64,000 bases of DNA from Hygrophila difformis (taxonomy: Eukaryota > Streptophyta > Magnoliopsida > Lamiales > Acanthaceae), in NCBI GenBank assembly GCA_030278955.1, contig JAOANR010000011.1, positions 25,548,403-25,612,402 on the forward strand, given 5' to 3'. Shown one piece after another: positions 45,264 through 58,976 of this stretch. Within the stretch, counting starts at the first letter, position 1. Each line of letters begins with the position of its first letter. Made by a program: the position numbers and the translations under genes. A model generated the notes under the pieces. It made no database searches, had not been told where the DNA came from, and saw only the letters and a program-made list of their open reading frames with translations.

Positions 45264-47297
45264 TTATTGAGCATAGGCCGGCTCTGATGTCGTTTGGACT
45301 TCTTTTCCGGGGTCGAGCAGCCCTAGATACTCCTTCAACCTGTGTCCATTCACCACCAGCTCTCCTTTGTCAGTTCGAATCCTGACAGCTCCACTTTCAA
45401 ACACGTGCACCACTTCGTATGGCCCTTCCCATCTGGATTTAAGCTTTCCGGGGAATAGCTTTAACCTAGAATTGAATAACAAGACATTTTGGCCAACATA
45501 GAAGTGTTTAGACTTTATACGACGATCGTGTAACTTCTGGGTCCGCTCTTTGTAAATCCTCGAGCTTTCATAAGCTTGCGCACGTATTTCCTCAATTTCA
45601 TTGAGGTCCAACTTGCGTTTACTCTGAGCAACTCGTGGGTCAAAATTAAGCGTTTTTACGGCCAAGTAAGCCTTGTGCTCTAGTTCTACAGGCAAATGAC
45701 AGGCTTTTCCAAAGATAAGCCTGTATGGGGACATCCCAATGGGAGTCTTGAATGCAGTGCGGTATGCCCATAGAGCATCATTGAGTCTACGTCACCAGTC
45801 TTTGCGGGTTATCCCCACAGTGGCTTTGAGTATGTGTTTGATTTTGCGGTTAGATACCTCGACTTGGCCACTGGTTTGGGGATGATAAGGCGTGCCGATC
45901 TTGTGGAGAATCCCACTTCTGCTCATGAGATTTGCAAAAGCTTTGTTGACAAAGTGGGTTCCTCCATCAGATATGATTACCCTAGGTACACCAAATCTAT
46001 TGAAAATGTTATTTTTCAAAAATTTGATGACTTGGTGACCATCGTTGGTTGGCAGCGCAACCGCCTCGACCCACTTGGACACATAGTCGACAACTACCAA
46101 GATGTAGGGATTCCCATCAGATGTCAGGAATGGTCCCATGAAGTCAATACCCCATGCATCGAAAATCTCAAAGACGAGAATTCCTTTTTGAGGCATTTCA
46201 TCCCTCTTGGAGATATTCCCGAATCTTTGGCATCTGTCGCAAGCCTTAACAAACGCCTTGCAATCATCGTAAATGGTAGGCCAATAGAAACCACACACGA
46301 GTACCTTGTGAGCTGTTCGAGTGGGGCCATGGTGACCTCCATATTCCGATTCATGACATTTTTTAGCAATTTGATAAGCCTCGTGCTCAGTTACACAGCG
46401 TCTAATAATCGAATCTGCACAATGCTTAAAGAGATAAGGATCTTCCCAGAAGTAGTTAACTACCTCTCGGTTGAACCTTGCTTTTTGCTTCTTACTCTGG
46501 AATGGTGGAGTTATTCCACATGCTAAAAAGTTAGCCATGTCGGAAAACCATGGACAAGCTTGATCATGAAGGTGCAAGGCAAACAGTTGCTCATCCGGAA
46601 AATTTTCATTAACGGCTATCTCATTTTTATCTTTATCTATTCGAGACAAATGGTCAGCAGCACCATTGTCTCTGCCTTTTCTATCTTTTATTATGATGTC
46701 AAATTCTTGCAACAAAAGTACCCACGTGATTAATCGAGGTTTGGCGTCTTGTTTGCTAAACAAGTATCTAAGTGCAGAGTGATCGGTGTATACTATGGTT
46801 TTCATACCAATGAGGTATTGTCTGAATTTATCAAACGCGAAAACCACAGCATACATCTCTTCCTCCGTGGTGGTGTAATTGACTTGGGCTTCAGTCAGGG
46901 CATGGCTGGCGTAATGAATTTCGCAATGCCTTCCTTCTTTATGTTGCCCAAGAACTGCACCGACGGCGAGATCACTTGCATCGCACAAGACCTCGAAAGG
47001 CATTGACCAATCGGGTGGTTGCACTATTGGAGCAGAAATCAACATCTTCTTGAGCGTGTCAAAGGCTTGAACACACGCTTCACTTATTACGAAAGAATTT
47101 TCTTTACAAAGCAAATTAGTGAGCGGCTTGGCAATTTTGGAAAAGTCTTTAATGAATCTCCGGTAAAAACCGGAATGCCCTAAGAAACTCCTAACTGCTT
47201 TTATTGAGTTTGGTAATGGAAGGTTGGATATGACTGAGACTTTGGCTCTATCGACTTCGATGCCTGCGCGCGAGATGCGGTGACCATGAAATGGCAC
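45264..47297 (-). pseudogene. RT end, RNase H and integrase of element H
   Basis: RT connection ([20 protein letters not shown]), RNase H ([33 protein letters not shown]), integrase zinc region (H and C residues in [10 protein letters not shown] and CDRCQRFG), core D-D-E ([32 protein letters not shown]) and C-terminal region ([21 protein letters not shown], split). Ends at 45264. One TGA near 45791 (after RKDW) interrupts integrase. The 5' end is out of frame with the RT at 47201-49270 because a short piece after EKCHFMV is missing. Confidence 0.92.
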
Positions 47298-49270
47298 TTC
47301 TCCCAGTTCAAAACTAGGTTAGTGTCCTCGCATCTTTTCAAAATTTTTGCAAGATTTGTCAAACATTCATCAAAAGTATCTCCATACACAGAGAAGTCAT
47401 CCATGAAAACTTCAATGCATTTTTTGATAAATTCTGAGAAAATAGACATCATGCATCGCTGAAAAGTGGCAGGCGCATTGCAGAGTCCAAAAGGCATGCG
47501 CCTGTACGCAAAAGTTCCATATGGGCACGTGAAAGTGGTCTTATCATGATCTTCACTAGCTATTACAATCTGATTGTAACCAGAGTACCCATCCAAAAAG
47601 CAGTAGTACTCCCTCCCGGCCAACCTATCCAGCATTTGATCAATGAATGGCAAGGGAAAATGATCCTTCCGCGTAGCGGTGTTAAGCTTCCGGTAGTCGA
47701 TGCAGACTCTCCAACCGGTTACTGGACGTGTCGCCACTTCTTCTCCTTGCTCATTAGTCGTTATGCACATCCCCCCACGCTTAGGTACTACCTGCACGGG
47801 GCTGACCCATTTGCTGTCAGATATAGGATAGATGATACCAGCATCTAAGAGCTTGATAACTTCTTTCCTTACCACTTCTTGCATATGGGGGTTCAGACGC
47901 CTTTGTGGTTGCCTTGAGGGCTTGTACTCCTCTTCCATTAAAATTCTGTGCATGCAAACAGAGGGGCTTATTCCTTTTATATCAGAAATGGTCCATCCAA
48001 TTGCATGTACATATTTCTTTAGAATGTCTACCAGAGCTTTTTCTTGTTCTTGTGTCAGCTTGGCTGACACAATTACTGGTAATCTTTTATGTTCAGTGAG
48101 AAAGACGTACTTAAGATGATCCGGAAGTATTTTAAGTTCAAGCTCTGGCGGACATTCAACGGAAGGTAGTAATTTGCGAGAATTGGTTGGGGATGAGAGA
48201 TCAGATTTACCTTCAGGACCCTGTGTCAGTACAGGGTCCACTTCCTCTTCCGTGGTGCTCTCTTCCTCCCCCGGAGTGAATTCCATACCGTCAAACTCTT
48301 CAAGATCCCCTGTGATAGGGTCTTCGAAGTGAATAGCGTTGCAACTTCTTTGTTGCTCAGCACCTCCAGGCGTCAGTACCTGTTTTGAAATTTTGTCCGT
48401 CATCACAGTCATAGAGTCTATGCTCTCATCCTCACACCTACTTTCTATTACATCAAACATGGAACAAGATCCCTCATTCGGGAATTTCTGCACCTCCTCC
48501 ATGTCAAAAGAGATTTCTCGATTGTCCACCCTCAATGTGACTCTTCCAGATGTGGCGTCAATCAGTGCACCGCCTGTGGCCAAAAACGGGCGTCCCAGGA
48601 TAAGTGGCATTTCAGAGTCCTCTTCAATGTCAAGGATGATGAAGTCAGCCGGGAAAAGAACTTGGCCGGTTTTGACTACTACATCCTTGAGGATTCCTAC
48701 GGGCTTAGTGATTGATCTGTCTGCCAGCTGCAGTTTCATCTTGACCGGTTCAATCTCTCCGAGCCTTAGGCGAATTTCCATGGCTAGAGGCATCACGTTG
48801 ATGCTGGATCCTAGATCACATAACCCCATGCTCACTTTGGCCTTTCCAATCTGTACTGGTAGCGTGCAACACCCCAGGTCCTCTTTCTTTTCGGGTAGCT
48901 TCCTTTGAACTATGGCACTGCATGTTCTGTTGAGAATGATCACCTCCTCCTGCTCTACCTGCCTTTTCCCTTCACCCATACCCTCTTCAGCTTCATTTGC
49001 AGCTTCAGCCTGCGAGTTAGCTGTATCTGATTTATCCTCTACCAGCTCAACACTTTCATCTCCTTCAACCTTTTCCTTTTCCTTTTCCACCTCCAATGAA
49101 ACCTTTACTTTCATAGCTTTCTTCTTTGCAGATCCAACATTTCCTTTCAGAGTCTTGCCTCCCCGCAATGTGATTGCCTTGCATTGTGGGTTGGCTTCAG
49201 TGCTGCTCAGCAGTGTTCCTTTCCCTCTGTTCTGCAATTCCTTAGCCAACTGGGTGACCTGCGTCTCCAC
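47201..49270 (-). pseudogene. Protease and reverse transcriptase of element H
   Basis: Protease-type region KVSMGLCDLGSSINVMPLAM (Athila form, DLG at the active site) with MPLILGRPFLATGGALID, a long acidic linker, then RT: VVPKRGGM, GWRVCIDYRKLNTATRKDHF, YCFLDGYSGYNQIVIA, FGLCNAPATFQRCMMSIF and catalytic VFMDDFSVYG. An in-frame TAA just upstream (near 49280) separates it from gag, and it loses frame after EKCHFMV. The wording places H in the Athila lineage. Confidence 0.93.
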
Positions 49271-49280
49271 ATTTTTGATT

Positions 49281-51029
49281 TATGACTGCAACTGCTGGTT
49301 TATCTCCCTTTGATTGGAAATAAACTTGGTCATCAAATTCTCCAGGCGAGATGGTGGCTTTTGGTTGTATTGCTGATTCTGTTCAGGTTGGGATTGGAAG
49401 TTTTGGAAATTATGGCCTTGGTTTTGGTTGGGCCTCTGCTGGATATGGGGTTGAAAGTTCTGGTTCTGGTTCTGGAAGTTCTGGACTCTCTGCTGAACGA
49501 ATCCTTGGTTCTGAGGTCTGAAGTTCTGTTGAAGGTTCTGGTTTGCAAACTGGTTAGGCTGGTTTTGGCTGTGTCAACAAATGCGCATTGAGTGCATTGT
49601 TGTTGGAATAGGAGAGGTTGGGGTGGCGGTTCTGGTAGTTCCCTGCATAATTGCAGCTTTCGGTAGCTAGTTGTTGGCATGTGTCAGTTGGATGTGGTCC
49701 TTGACATAGCCCACAAATTGCTCCCGATTGTTGTGCTTGCACTTGGCCAGATGAGGCTCCTGCCTGAGAAGTACCTGCTCCCCTTCCTTTCTCCTGTCCT
49801 AGCTGTATCGCAGCTACCTGTTCCTGCAGTTATTCGAAATCTGTTTTTCCGTCACCTACAGCAAAAACTTTTCTAGGAGGGTCCGCCTTCTTGTCATTGC
49901 TGTTCAACACAGATCTGTTGACAGACATTGTCTCAATCTTTTCCCAGGCTTGATCCATGGGCAAATGGAGTAAATGTCTTCCGCCTGCAGCGTCCAACAT
50001 CATTCTCCATGGATGGGTGAGTCCTCCATAGAATTTCCTCAGTTGCTCCCACGGTTGGTATCCGTGTTGGGGGCATCGCCTCAAGAGGCTGGCGAATCTT
50101 TCCTTTGCGTCATACAATGACTCGTCCGGCTTCATCTTGAATTCTCCAATTTTCTCTCGTCCCTCGTCTATCTTAGATTCAAGAAAATACTTTAACAGAA
50201 AACTCCTCACCAAATCTGCCCAGGTACTCCTCTGATTTATGGCCAATGATTTATACCAATCCCTGGCACCACTAAACAAAGAAAAGGGAAACAATATTAG
50301 TCTTATAGCATCAGGTGAGACTCCCTGATTTTTTATTGTGTCGCAGAGCTCCAGGAAGGTTTGGAGATGATCATGGGGATCCTCATGATTTGCACCGCAA
50401 AATTGGTTGTTTTGCACCAAGTTGATGAGTGCCGGTTTGAGCTCAAAATTGCGTGCAGGGAATTGTGCTCTCCCAGGCCTATCCAAATAGGGCTCCACGA
50501 TGGGCTGCATAAAATCAGTTGCTGCTTGCTGCTGTTGATTTCTTTGCTCTGCTTGGTTTTGATACTGCTGGTGGTAGTTGGGATTCTGTTGAAAAATATT
50601 ATCGGGATCATGAGGGTTGTTTTGGAATTGGTCCTGATTGAAGGCTTGATTATGGTATTGCTGGTTTGGTATATTTTGGTTTTGTTGATTATATTGGTTA
50701 GGGGGTGGCGGTTGTTGGTGGAACTGCTGATATTGTTGCTGATTTGGATTAGGTAGGTCTTCCTCCTCGTTTGCACGATTTGGGTGTTCTACCATACCCC
50801 CATCAGCTCCATTACCAGGATTATTGGGTGGTTGGTCTATTGGTAAGATCGGGGGAATGTCTTGGTTCTCTGCCATATCGGATATTTCACTGCTTGTGGT
50901 TTCGGGTGAGGTACGAGTCCGGGCTTCTTGCTCTTTCCTTCGTCTGGCTTGCGCCCTCAGTTGGCGAGCGGTCCTTTCTATTTCTAGATCGAACGGTAGC
51001 TCAGGCAATGTGGCCTTTCTCCTTTGCAT
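49281..51029 (-). pseudogene. gag of element H
   Basis: Starts MQRRKATLPELPFDLEIERT, then a glutamine/asparagine-rich segment, capsid (ARNFELKPALINLVQNNQF, EDPHDHLQTFLELCDTIK, RLILFPFSLFSGARDWYKSL, FLLKYFLESKIDEGREKI), a linker and one zinc knuckle (CGLCQGPHPTDTC). An in-frame TAA at about 49830 (after KTDFE) and a frame change near 49560 break it. The Q/N-rich stretch (50500-50760) is longer than I would expect and reads open in other frames, which explains nearby shadow ORFs. Gag forms the particle that packages element RNA. Confidence 0.9.
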
Positions 51030-51157
51030 AAGCAGTTTATATCAAGATTTGACAGCACGTGCACAACCCCCAGGTTAGTAATGACTCGAGAATATATACA
51101 GAAACTATCTATGAGTAAATCAGGAGTGTAGTTCTCTTAATAAACGGCGCTGCATCC

Positions 51158-51175
51158 TCCCCGGCAACGGCGCCA
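51158..51175 (-). other. Primer binding site of element H
   Basis: The minus strand reads TGGCGCCGTTGCCGGGGA directly after the LTR end ...AAAAGTTTCA, the site typical of Athila/Tat elements. This fixes the LTR border at 51176. Confidence 0.93.
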
Positions 51176-54100
51176 TGAAACTTTTGACAATTTCCTACAC
51201 GAGTTTTTCTAAATATCCAAAGTTAAATTTATTAAAAGAAAAAGAGTTATGATTCATGGGAAAGGGGTTTAAGGATATATTTCGCTTTTTATTACTCATG
51301 TGGGGTACTCTGATTTCAAACGGCGATGTGGTCCTCCCCGGCATGAAACTTTTGACAACTTTCATGGTGCAGCCGGGATAGATAGTTCAATATTGACCTT
51401 CAGTCTGTCACACTGAAGGTCCCCGGCTATTGGCATCATGAAACTTATCATAGTTTCATGTCATGAAGATCCTTGCCATGAAACATTTAACACATCCCCA
51501 CTATATGAGTATTTTCTGAAAAATCATAATCCTGGTTTTCAATTTTATTTGATGAAACCAATTTATGAAGATGGAGTTGGGATTAGGGATATATTTATAG
51601 GTTGTCACGTTTTTATTACTCGTGTTAAGAAACTGTGCCCCGAAAGCGCACGGTGTCAAAAATTGCAGTAATTTATAGTAAGACCGGATCGTTCACTGGA
51701 GGATGTGCGATACAAGCAGGGCCCACGTCGTTTACTAAGATTTTCCACTCGGTTACTCGATTCAAGTTTTGCAATGGGTTCTAACAACTACTTGACAGTA
51801 ATTTAAACTAGACTATGAAAGCAGTAAAATTATTCTACAAAACATGGTAAATTTAGTTTAAAAAGCGATTAAATCTATTCTAAGAAAGCGATAAGAATTA
51901 TGCTAGGAAAGCAGGTAAATTTATTCTGCTAAAGCGAATTAAAATGTGACAGAAGGGAGAGGTAGAAAATAATAAAGATTGGACAAGATTCAGATGAAAC
52001 ACAATTAAACTTCCGTTTTAATACACAGATCTTTGTTTGGGGTAGTTCGTCAGTTTGCTAACTCTCATGCTTTCTGCACTATGTTCCCTTTAACAGACAG
52101 GTTCTTACAGTGAGAATTTACATGCTCTTAAGACCTCAATTTCTAAGATACCACATATTAATAACTCCCCTTGCAATGCCTTGCAAGAGTATGTTAGTCA
52201 TATGTGGTGGACAAGCAACACCTGACATATCATTAGTTGATATCCCATGTACTCCTATCGTCCCCCTTGTCACACCCAAAGTCCAAATCTAACCCCGAAC
52301 TAATCCATAACTCTTAAACCTTACAACCGGCGGCAAACCTCTAATTCTTCCGAGTGACCTCTATGAAAGCATTTTAAAGAAAGCGGTAAAGAAAGCAGTA
52401 AAGAAAGCATTTAAAACCTATCACTCGGAAGTCTTAAAAGATCATCACATTCCGTTAGTATAAAAGAGCCCCTGGTCTTGATGACCAGATGCAGATTTAG
52501 AACTTCCCAAATATCAGTAAGCCACAGGGCTTATAACATCCGGTTAGTTAGGAGATACAAACATGAGTGGGACAAACCTGTGGATATCTATTCCGAATGT
52601 ACTCACTCAAGACTCAATTTTTGGCTTTGGTGAGAGAAAATAGCAGTTGAAAGAATACTCAACCCTACCTTAGAAATTAACCAAGGCGTATATGTTGTTC
52701 CTCTAATATTAATTATCACATCTTATCCGAATCCAAGTGGACACTGATTCGATGCAACACTTAATAAAAGATTTCCAACAGACAATAATTTTGAGAAACA
52801 AATAGATATTTGAAAATCATTCCCTAAACAGGTACTAAACTCTCAATTAAAACACAGATCCTTTCAGTCTAGATGAGACCTAATCGCTGACTCTGCTTCT
52901 AAGTTCTCAAAATCAACCCCCAGTAGAAGATGAATTAGTCATAACTGTGAAATTATCCCTTACTCAGATCCGGATTTTATAAAGTGATTTTTGTGGAAAT
53001 TTATTGTGCAGCATCTGATTTAAATCAAGACTTCTATGTCCAAGGAGAAGGATCTCCAAAATATTATAGACCACAATATCTACATAATAATATCATGCAT
53101 ACATGTATATGAGAAGTAAACTAAATTACCCCAAAATATATGGTGGGGTTAGACAGAATTTGATACACAAAGATGGATTAGCCTGAGATAAGAAGAATTT
53201 GGCTAAAAAGAGTGCCAGAAATAATTGGGGTGATCCGGACTGCAAACATCTGCTATCCGGTTCCCAAGTATTCCAGATGGAATGAATTGTAGACAGTGGA
53301 ATGCCTTAAGTGGCGGTTGCCGCCGTCACCTTAGACTTTACTATCTATGAATTTGGATGAAAACCCACATGTTCTATTACTGTAGTAATTAATAGATAAC
53401 ATTGGCATATATCATCTATAATTAATACAATTCTAGATTCAGGTTTGAAATTAAGGTAAAGAGAAGAAAACTGTATCTAATTAGGAGTTGGCTGAGTGAC
53501 TAATCGTTATCTCCATGTAGAGACCTTTTCGCCGTAGCTTCCACAAACCACTAATCAGACCATGCAAAATAACGAGTAATAATAAATACACAGAAGACGA
53601 GCTAATCGTTATCCCGGTGAAGGGACCTTTTCGCCAACATTGATTTGTGATATTTCTTATTACCCATTCGTACACACAATGAAAGGGAAGATAAACAAGA
53701 TTAAGAAAATGTATTTGGTATTGTGTGAGTGTTAATCACACAATAGTTAGACACTGATGGGTTGAGATGTGTAATGGATAAAATGAGATGTAGTGGGCCT
53801 AGGCCCAATACACCCATGCAACTTACACAACTCTTGTAATAAAATATTTTTGGAGTTTTAAAATAGAAGGAAGAAAGCAATTCGATCTATTGGGCAAAAT
53901 GCAAAAGAGACCGAATTGAGGATGCATGAGGTATGAAGCAACACCATACCCAATTAATCCTTGTAAAGTCATGAAGCATCCTCTAATTCGAATTGTCAAG
54001 CAATTCGGTCTAAACCGAATTGGACAATTCGAATTGATGAAGTCATTCCTTCACTCAAATTTGGCTAAGGCATTTACCTCAAAGTGAGGGTAATTCGAAT

Positions 54101-54803
54101 TGCCAATTGAATTCGGTCTAGACCGAATTGGACAATTCGAATTGGTAAGACAGAGAAAATAAACTAAGGCATGAGGGGATGGCATGCATACAATGTGGTT
54201 TCCCAAGCCAATTCGGTCTATATGGGCAATTCGGTTTAGGTCGAATTGCGTATAGAAACCACATGAAGACAACACTTTTTGCTATGCAATTCGGTCTCAT
54301 GGGCAGTTCGGTATAGACCGAATTGTCTAGAGCGAATTGCATATGAATTTTTAGATAAGACATTCAACAAATATTTTTGCCATGCAATTCCATTCTCATG
54401 GGCAATTCGGTCTAGACCGAATTGTCTCAAATCGAATTGCATGTCTTTTCTCTCATAAGAGATATTTTAACTCATAAGTGCAGGTTCGGTTTACATTGTG
54501 TGGTTCATGATGGATAAGATTTACCAAATCCTTCATTTCACATCAATGTCACTTCACAGCCACACTAATGAGTGTTTTAAGGAAAATAGGTAAAGTAGGT
54601 TACGTGGCTAGCAGATATTGGCATGAAACAAACCTTAAAACTACAAACAAGCAATCAGAGATCAAAAACTTAAACATCTACTGAACAAATAAGAACACAT
54701 GCTTAAAAATAAGAACACCTACATTATCTAAGGCAACAATAAGCTAACAAAAGAGACTAAAACAGCAACTGAATAGCACGGAAATAAATTCTAACAAGCC
54801 TAA
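51176..54803 (-). repeat. 5' LTR of element H (interrupted by element I)
   Basis: Nearly identical to 33341-38782 without the 1.8-kb fragment. It includes palindrome cluster 1 again (53876-54440) and the relict primer junction at 51317-51356. At 54803 (...CAAGCCTAA) element I begins; CCTAA is the likely target duplication. The rest of the LTR, with its TATA box, is beyond the window. Confidence 0.9.
53876..54440. repeat. Palindrome cluster 1 of H, 5' LTR copy
   Basis: Same motif and order as 36040-36625, with small differences: one unit reads AATTCGGTTTAGGTCGAATT and one outer half-site pair near 54236 is lost. Confidence 0.85.
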
Positions 54804-57714
54804 TGAAACTTTTGACAATTTCGTCACACGAGTATTTTCTAAAATATCCCAGGTTAAATTTATTAAATAAAAAGAGTTATGATTCATGGGAAAGGGGTTT
54901 AAGGATATATTTCACTTTTTATTACTCATGAGGGAAAACTTTGAGTTCAAACGGCGTTATGGACCTCCCCGGCATGAAATCTTTGACAATTTCGTGCCTT
55001 GAAGATCCTTGCCATGAAACTTTTGACAAGTTCCCACTACATGAGTATTTTCTGAAAAATCATAATCCTGGTGTTCAATTTTTATTTAATGAAACCAATT
55101 TATGAAGGCGGAGTTGGGATTAGGGATATATTTATAGGTTGTCACGTTTTTAGTACTCGTGTTAAGAAACTGTGGCCCGGAAGCGCACAGTGTCAAAAAT
55201 TGCAGTAATTTATAGTAAGACCGGATCGTTCACTGGAGGATGTGCGATAGAAGCAGGGCCCACGTCGTTTTACTAGATTTTCCACTCGTATTGCTCCAAT
55301 TGGTTTGAAAAATGATTAATCATCTACTGACTGAATTTAAACTAAATTACAAAAGCGTTTAAATCTATTCTACAAAGCATATAAATTCTATTCTAGAAAA
55401 CGGGTAAAGTTATTCTAAGAATGCGATAAATACTATCTGTAAAAGCAATGAAAATTTACACTATGCTAGCTATGAAGCTGATTCACAGTGTGGACAGAAG
55501 GGACAGGAAGAAAAGAATACAAATTGGACAAGACTTAGATAAGGCATAATTAAACTTCCATTTTTATACACATATCTTCGCTTGGGATAATCCTGTCAGA
55601 TAGCTAATTCTCATGCTCTCAGTACAACGTTCCCTTTAACAGACAGGTACTTACAGCATGAGTTCACATGTTCTTAAGACCACAGATTCTAAGATACTAC
55701 AGATTTGTAACTGCCCTGGCCTGGGTATGTTACTTCATCTGTGGTGGACAAGCAACACCTGACAAATCATTTATTGAAGTGCCAGGTACTACTATCATTC
55801 TCCCATGTCACACCCAAAGATTCTAATCAAGCCCTGAACTATCCCTTAACTATCAATCCTAGTAGCAGTTACACAACTCTCAATACAACCGAGTGACCTC
55901 TAACGAAAGCATTTAAAAGAAAGCGATAAAGAAAGCATTTAAAATCCTATCACTCGGAGGTTTTGAAGGTCTGACCCTGGTAGTAAAAGACAGCTGCCCA
56001 TCAGAATGAAGGAGTATGGATCAAGAATTCCCGGCTCTCGGTGAACTACTCGTGTAGTCACTTCCTTCCGGGTGGTTATGAGATACAAACTAATGAAATG
56101 AACTAATAAATTAGTTCATTCCGGATGCACTCACTCAGGACTCAAAAATAGGCTTTGGCAAAAGAGGATAGCAGTTGAAAGAAAACTCAACCCTATCTTA
56201 GAAAATAACCAAGGCCTGGGTGTTGTTCCTCTATGATTATTTACTGCACTGTATTTGAGTCCAAGTGGACCCCATCTCGGTGTAATAAGTAATCTCGGAT
56301 TCCCAACAAACAGCAATTTCGGAAAATAATGAATCTGAAAACCATTCCCTAAACAGGTACTAGCTCTCAATTAAAACACAGATCCTTTCAGTCTAGATGA
56401 GACCTAATCGCTGACTCTGCTTCTAATTTCCCAAAATCAACCATTGACAGAAATTGAACCAGTCATAACTGAAGAATTTATCCCTTACTCGGATCCGGAT
56501 TTTATAAATGAATTTTTTTTGTTGGAAATTTAATACGCAATATCTGTTTAAATCTAGACTTCTAATGTCCACGGGAAGGATCCCAAAATATTATAGACCA
56601 CAATAGTACATAATAATATCATGCATAAGGATATATGGAAGTGTAAAATTAATTGACCCAAAATATAGAGGCGGGTCTAGACAGAGAATGAAACAAAAAT
56701 ATGAAATGGTCAGAGGACCAAAGTAATGGCAGAATAATCGGGTGGACTGCAAACATCTACTGTCCAATTTCCCAATTACTCGGATGAAGTGAATTTAGAC
56801 ATGTGAAACCCTAAAATGGCAGTGTCGCTACCAGTTGGGCCCCTACTGTCTGTGAATTCAGATAAAAACCTACATGCTTCCTTTCTGCAGTACTTATCAG
56901 CTAATGTTGACAGACATTAGCAGAGTTATACTACAGATTGGAATTTGGGCTTGGAAATTAAGATAAGGAAAATAAAACTGTATCTGGATAGGAGTCAGCT
57001 GAGCAGCTATTATAATCCCGGATGGACGAACCGCCAAGGCTTCCACTGACTACCATCCAGACCATGCAAAATAAGTCTTAGTAACTAATACCCAGAATAC
57101 GAGCTAGTTATCCATGAGGGAATACCCGCCAACATTAGTCTGATGTATTCTTTACTAATTGTTACACACAATACGCAAAAAAACAAAAGAAAATAAAATA
57201 AAATAAAATAAAGAGAAGAACTTGTATGAGAGACATTGGTTTCTCATGCAAGATTATGGAATCAATCCATAATTGATGGCCTAAATAATCCCTCCTACCA
57301 TAGTTAATTACAGTCCGGATTATCTGTTTAAGGCATCATGAGTTTGTTTATAGAAAAGTGTTTTAATGACAATTGAACAAAGATCCTTTAATCATAAAAA
57401 TTAGTGATTTAACCATTGCTAATTACAATCATTAATCATTACTGACAAGAGGGTTCAATTAATTAAATGATGGGAAATGGAGAATCAAAATTTTGGCAGC
57501 ATAACGCCTCATATTGCAATTCCGGGATATTACATCTTAATCCGTGGGATTAAGATGTGAGTGTTTGCAGTATAATAGAGGTTGAGAAATCAGAATTTTT
57601 GAGACAAAATAGAAGAGAGGATTCTGTCTAAATACCATAAATTGTGTCATGAGCCTAGACCCGCGACATGGGTACCTCGATAGGTTTTCAGAAATTTTGG
57701 CAGAGTTTCACCTT

Positions 57715-58266
57715 GTGTCGCTAAGCAGGGGTTGTGTCGCGGACCGTGGGTCCGCGACAGGAGTTTAGCGACACAAGATTTTCTGAAAATTTCAAAGTAT
57801 TTGGCTCCCAATCGCTAATCTGGAACTGTGTCGCGAAGCGTGGCTCCGCGACAGGATGTTTAGCGACTGGGTTTTCAAAATATTTACAAGGCATAATTTC
57901 CTGTCTCGGAATAAAAAGTGTGTCGTAGACCGTGGGTCCGCGACAGGGGTGTTCCGCGACAGGAGCCATGCAGAGAAAAATAGCAAGAGTTTGGGTCCCT
58001 GGTCGCTAAGCAGGGTTTGTGTCGCGGACCGTGGGTCCGCGACAGGGGTGTTCCGCGACAGGAGCCATGCGGAGAAATATGGCAAGAATTTGGCTCCCTG
58101 GTCGCTAAGCAGGGTTTGTGTCGCGGACCGTGGGTCCGTGACAGGAATGCCTCGCGACCGAGGGTTTTCAACATTTGAAGACAAGTATCCCTAAACATCC
58201 ATGTCGCGGAACAGCCTCCCTGTCGCTAGACGTGGCCTCGCGACAGGAGTCGGTTAGCGACATGGA
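57715..58266. repeat. Palindrome cluster 1 of I
   Basis: Six or so units based on TGTCGCGGACC/GGTCCGCGACA with outer half-sites TGTCGCTAA and TTAGCGACA. The clearest unit (57716-57777) has fully matching inner and outer pairs. It occupies the place of cluster 1 in H but shares no motif with it. Confidence 0.85.
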
Positions 58267-58898
58267 TGGTTCAGGACACAAGTCAGTAAAAGCAAATTTG
58301 AACAGTGGCATGCAAACAACGTGATCTCACCCTATTTCGGATTAAAAAGCATTTCTAAGCTAAAAACAACCAAATAACAATGGAAATATGCAAGAACATG
58401 CTAGAACAGAAATAAACTAAACTGGAACAGTATTTAAAAATAAGCACTACCCTAATCTAAGGTTTGACCACGCACATACATAACATCATCCATAAAATAA
58501 TGATAATAAGCATAATAAGGGGAAATGGGGGTCAAATGACTCCAAAATGAAAATGAAAGCATTAAATCCATGGGGTGCTAGACCCATTTCATGATTTGGG
58601 ACACGTAATGCGAATATTTTCCCATATTATTAAATGGGTTTGTTAATACCCATCATTTGGGTATTACAAAACCCTAAAAACAAAGTTTAGATGGAAAAAC
58701 ATGGTGAAAACTGGCTACCTAGCCACTGGAACAATGGAAAACAGTAAACAAAACACTACACTGAGCTAAACTATGGACATAATTAAATAATACAAAAAAT
58801 TAAAAATTAAACTACACTACCTAAGAACTGGGCGCTGATCTTGCCTTCAAGAGGATGAACTCTAATTTTTCCAACCCTGAGCTCATGGGGATCACCTC

Positions 58899-58907
58899 AT
58901 ATTTATA
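58899..58907 (-). promoter_or_regulatory. TATA box of LTR I
   Basis: The minus strand reads TATAAATAT, with CCTAGGG-type sequence upstream as in H. Cluster 2 starts about 70 bases upstream, the same distance as in H. Confidence 0.6.
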
Positions 58908-58976
58908 GAAGTGGAACCCTAGGCCCATGGGCTTGATCTGAGGCCCACTGTGTCTCAAGACATCACACCCATCACA

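Larger units (their letters stand above)
33341..54803 (-). mobile_element. Element H: Athila-type Ty3/gypsy element with extra 3' gene
   Basis: Minus-strand element: 5' LTR from 51176 (interrupted at 54803 by element I), primer site 51158-51175, gag, protease, RT, RNase H, integrase, a roughly 5.4-kb 3' region with an F-box-like gene, and a 3' LTR ending at 33341. It is inserted in the primer site of F; GGTAT (33336-33340) is the likely target duplication, with the other copy outside the window. The gag and RT wording (ELKPALINLVQNNQF, CMMSIFSEFIKK, VFMDDFSVYG) is Athila lineage. The two LTRs are nearly identical, so insertion is recent, yet several stops are present. Confidence 0.88.

Noticed and set aside
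45834..46526. 230-codon plus-strand ORF
   Set aside because: Antisense shadow of the H integrase. Antisense ORFs are known in Tat-type elements but those lie after pol, and this one has no recognisable domain.
50361..50756. Hydrophobic plus-strand ORF (131 codons)
   Set aside because: Mirror of the Q/N-rich codons of gag H (CAA and AAC read in reverse as leucine and valine codons).
57721..58198. ORFs with repeated RSATQTLLSDQG or VADRGSATG
   Set aside because: By-products of palindrome cluster 1 of element I, present on both strands in several frames.
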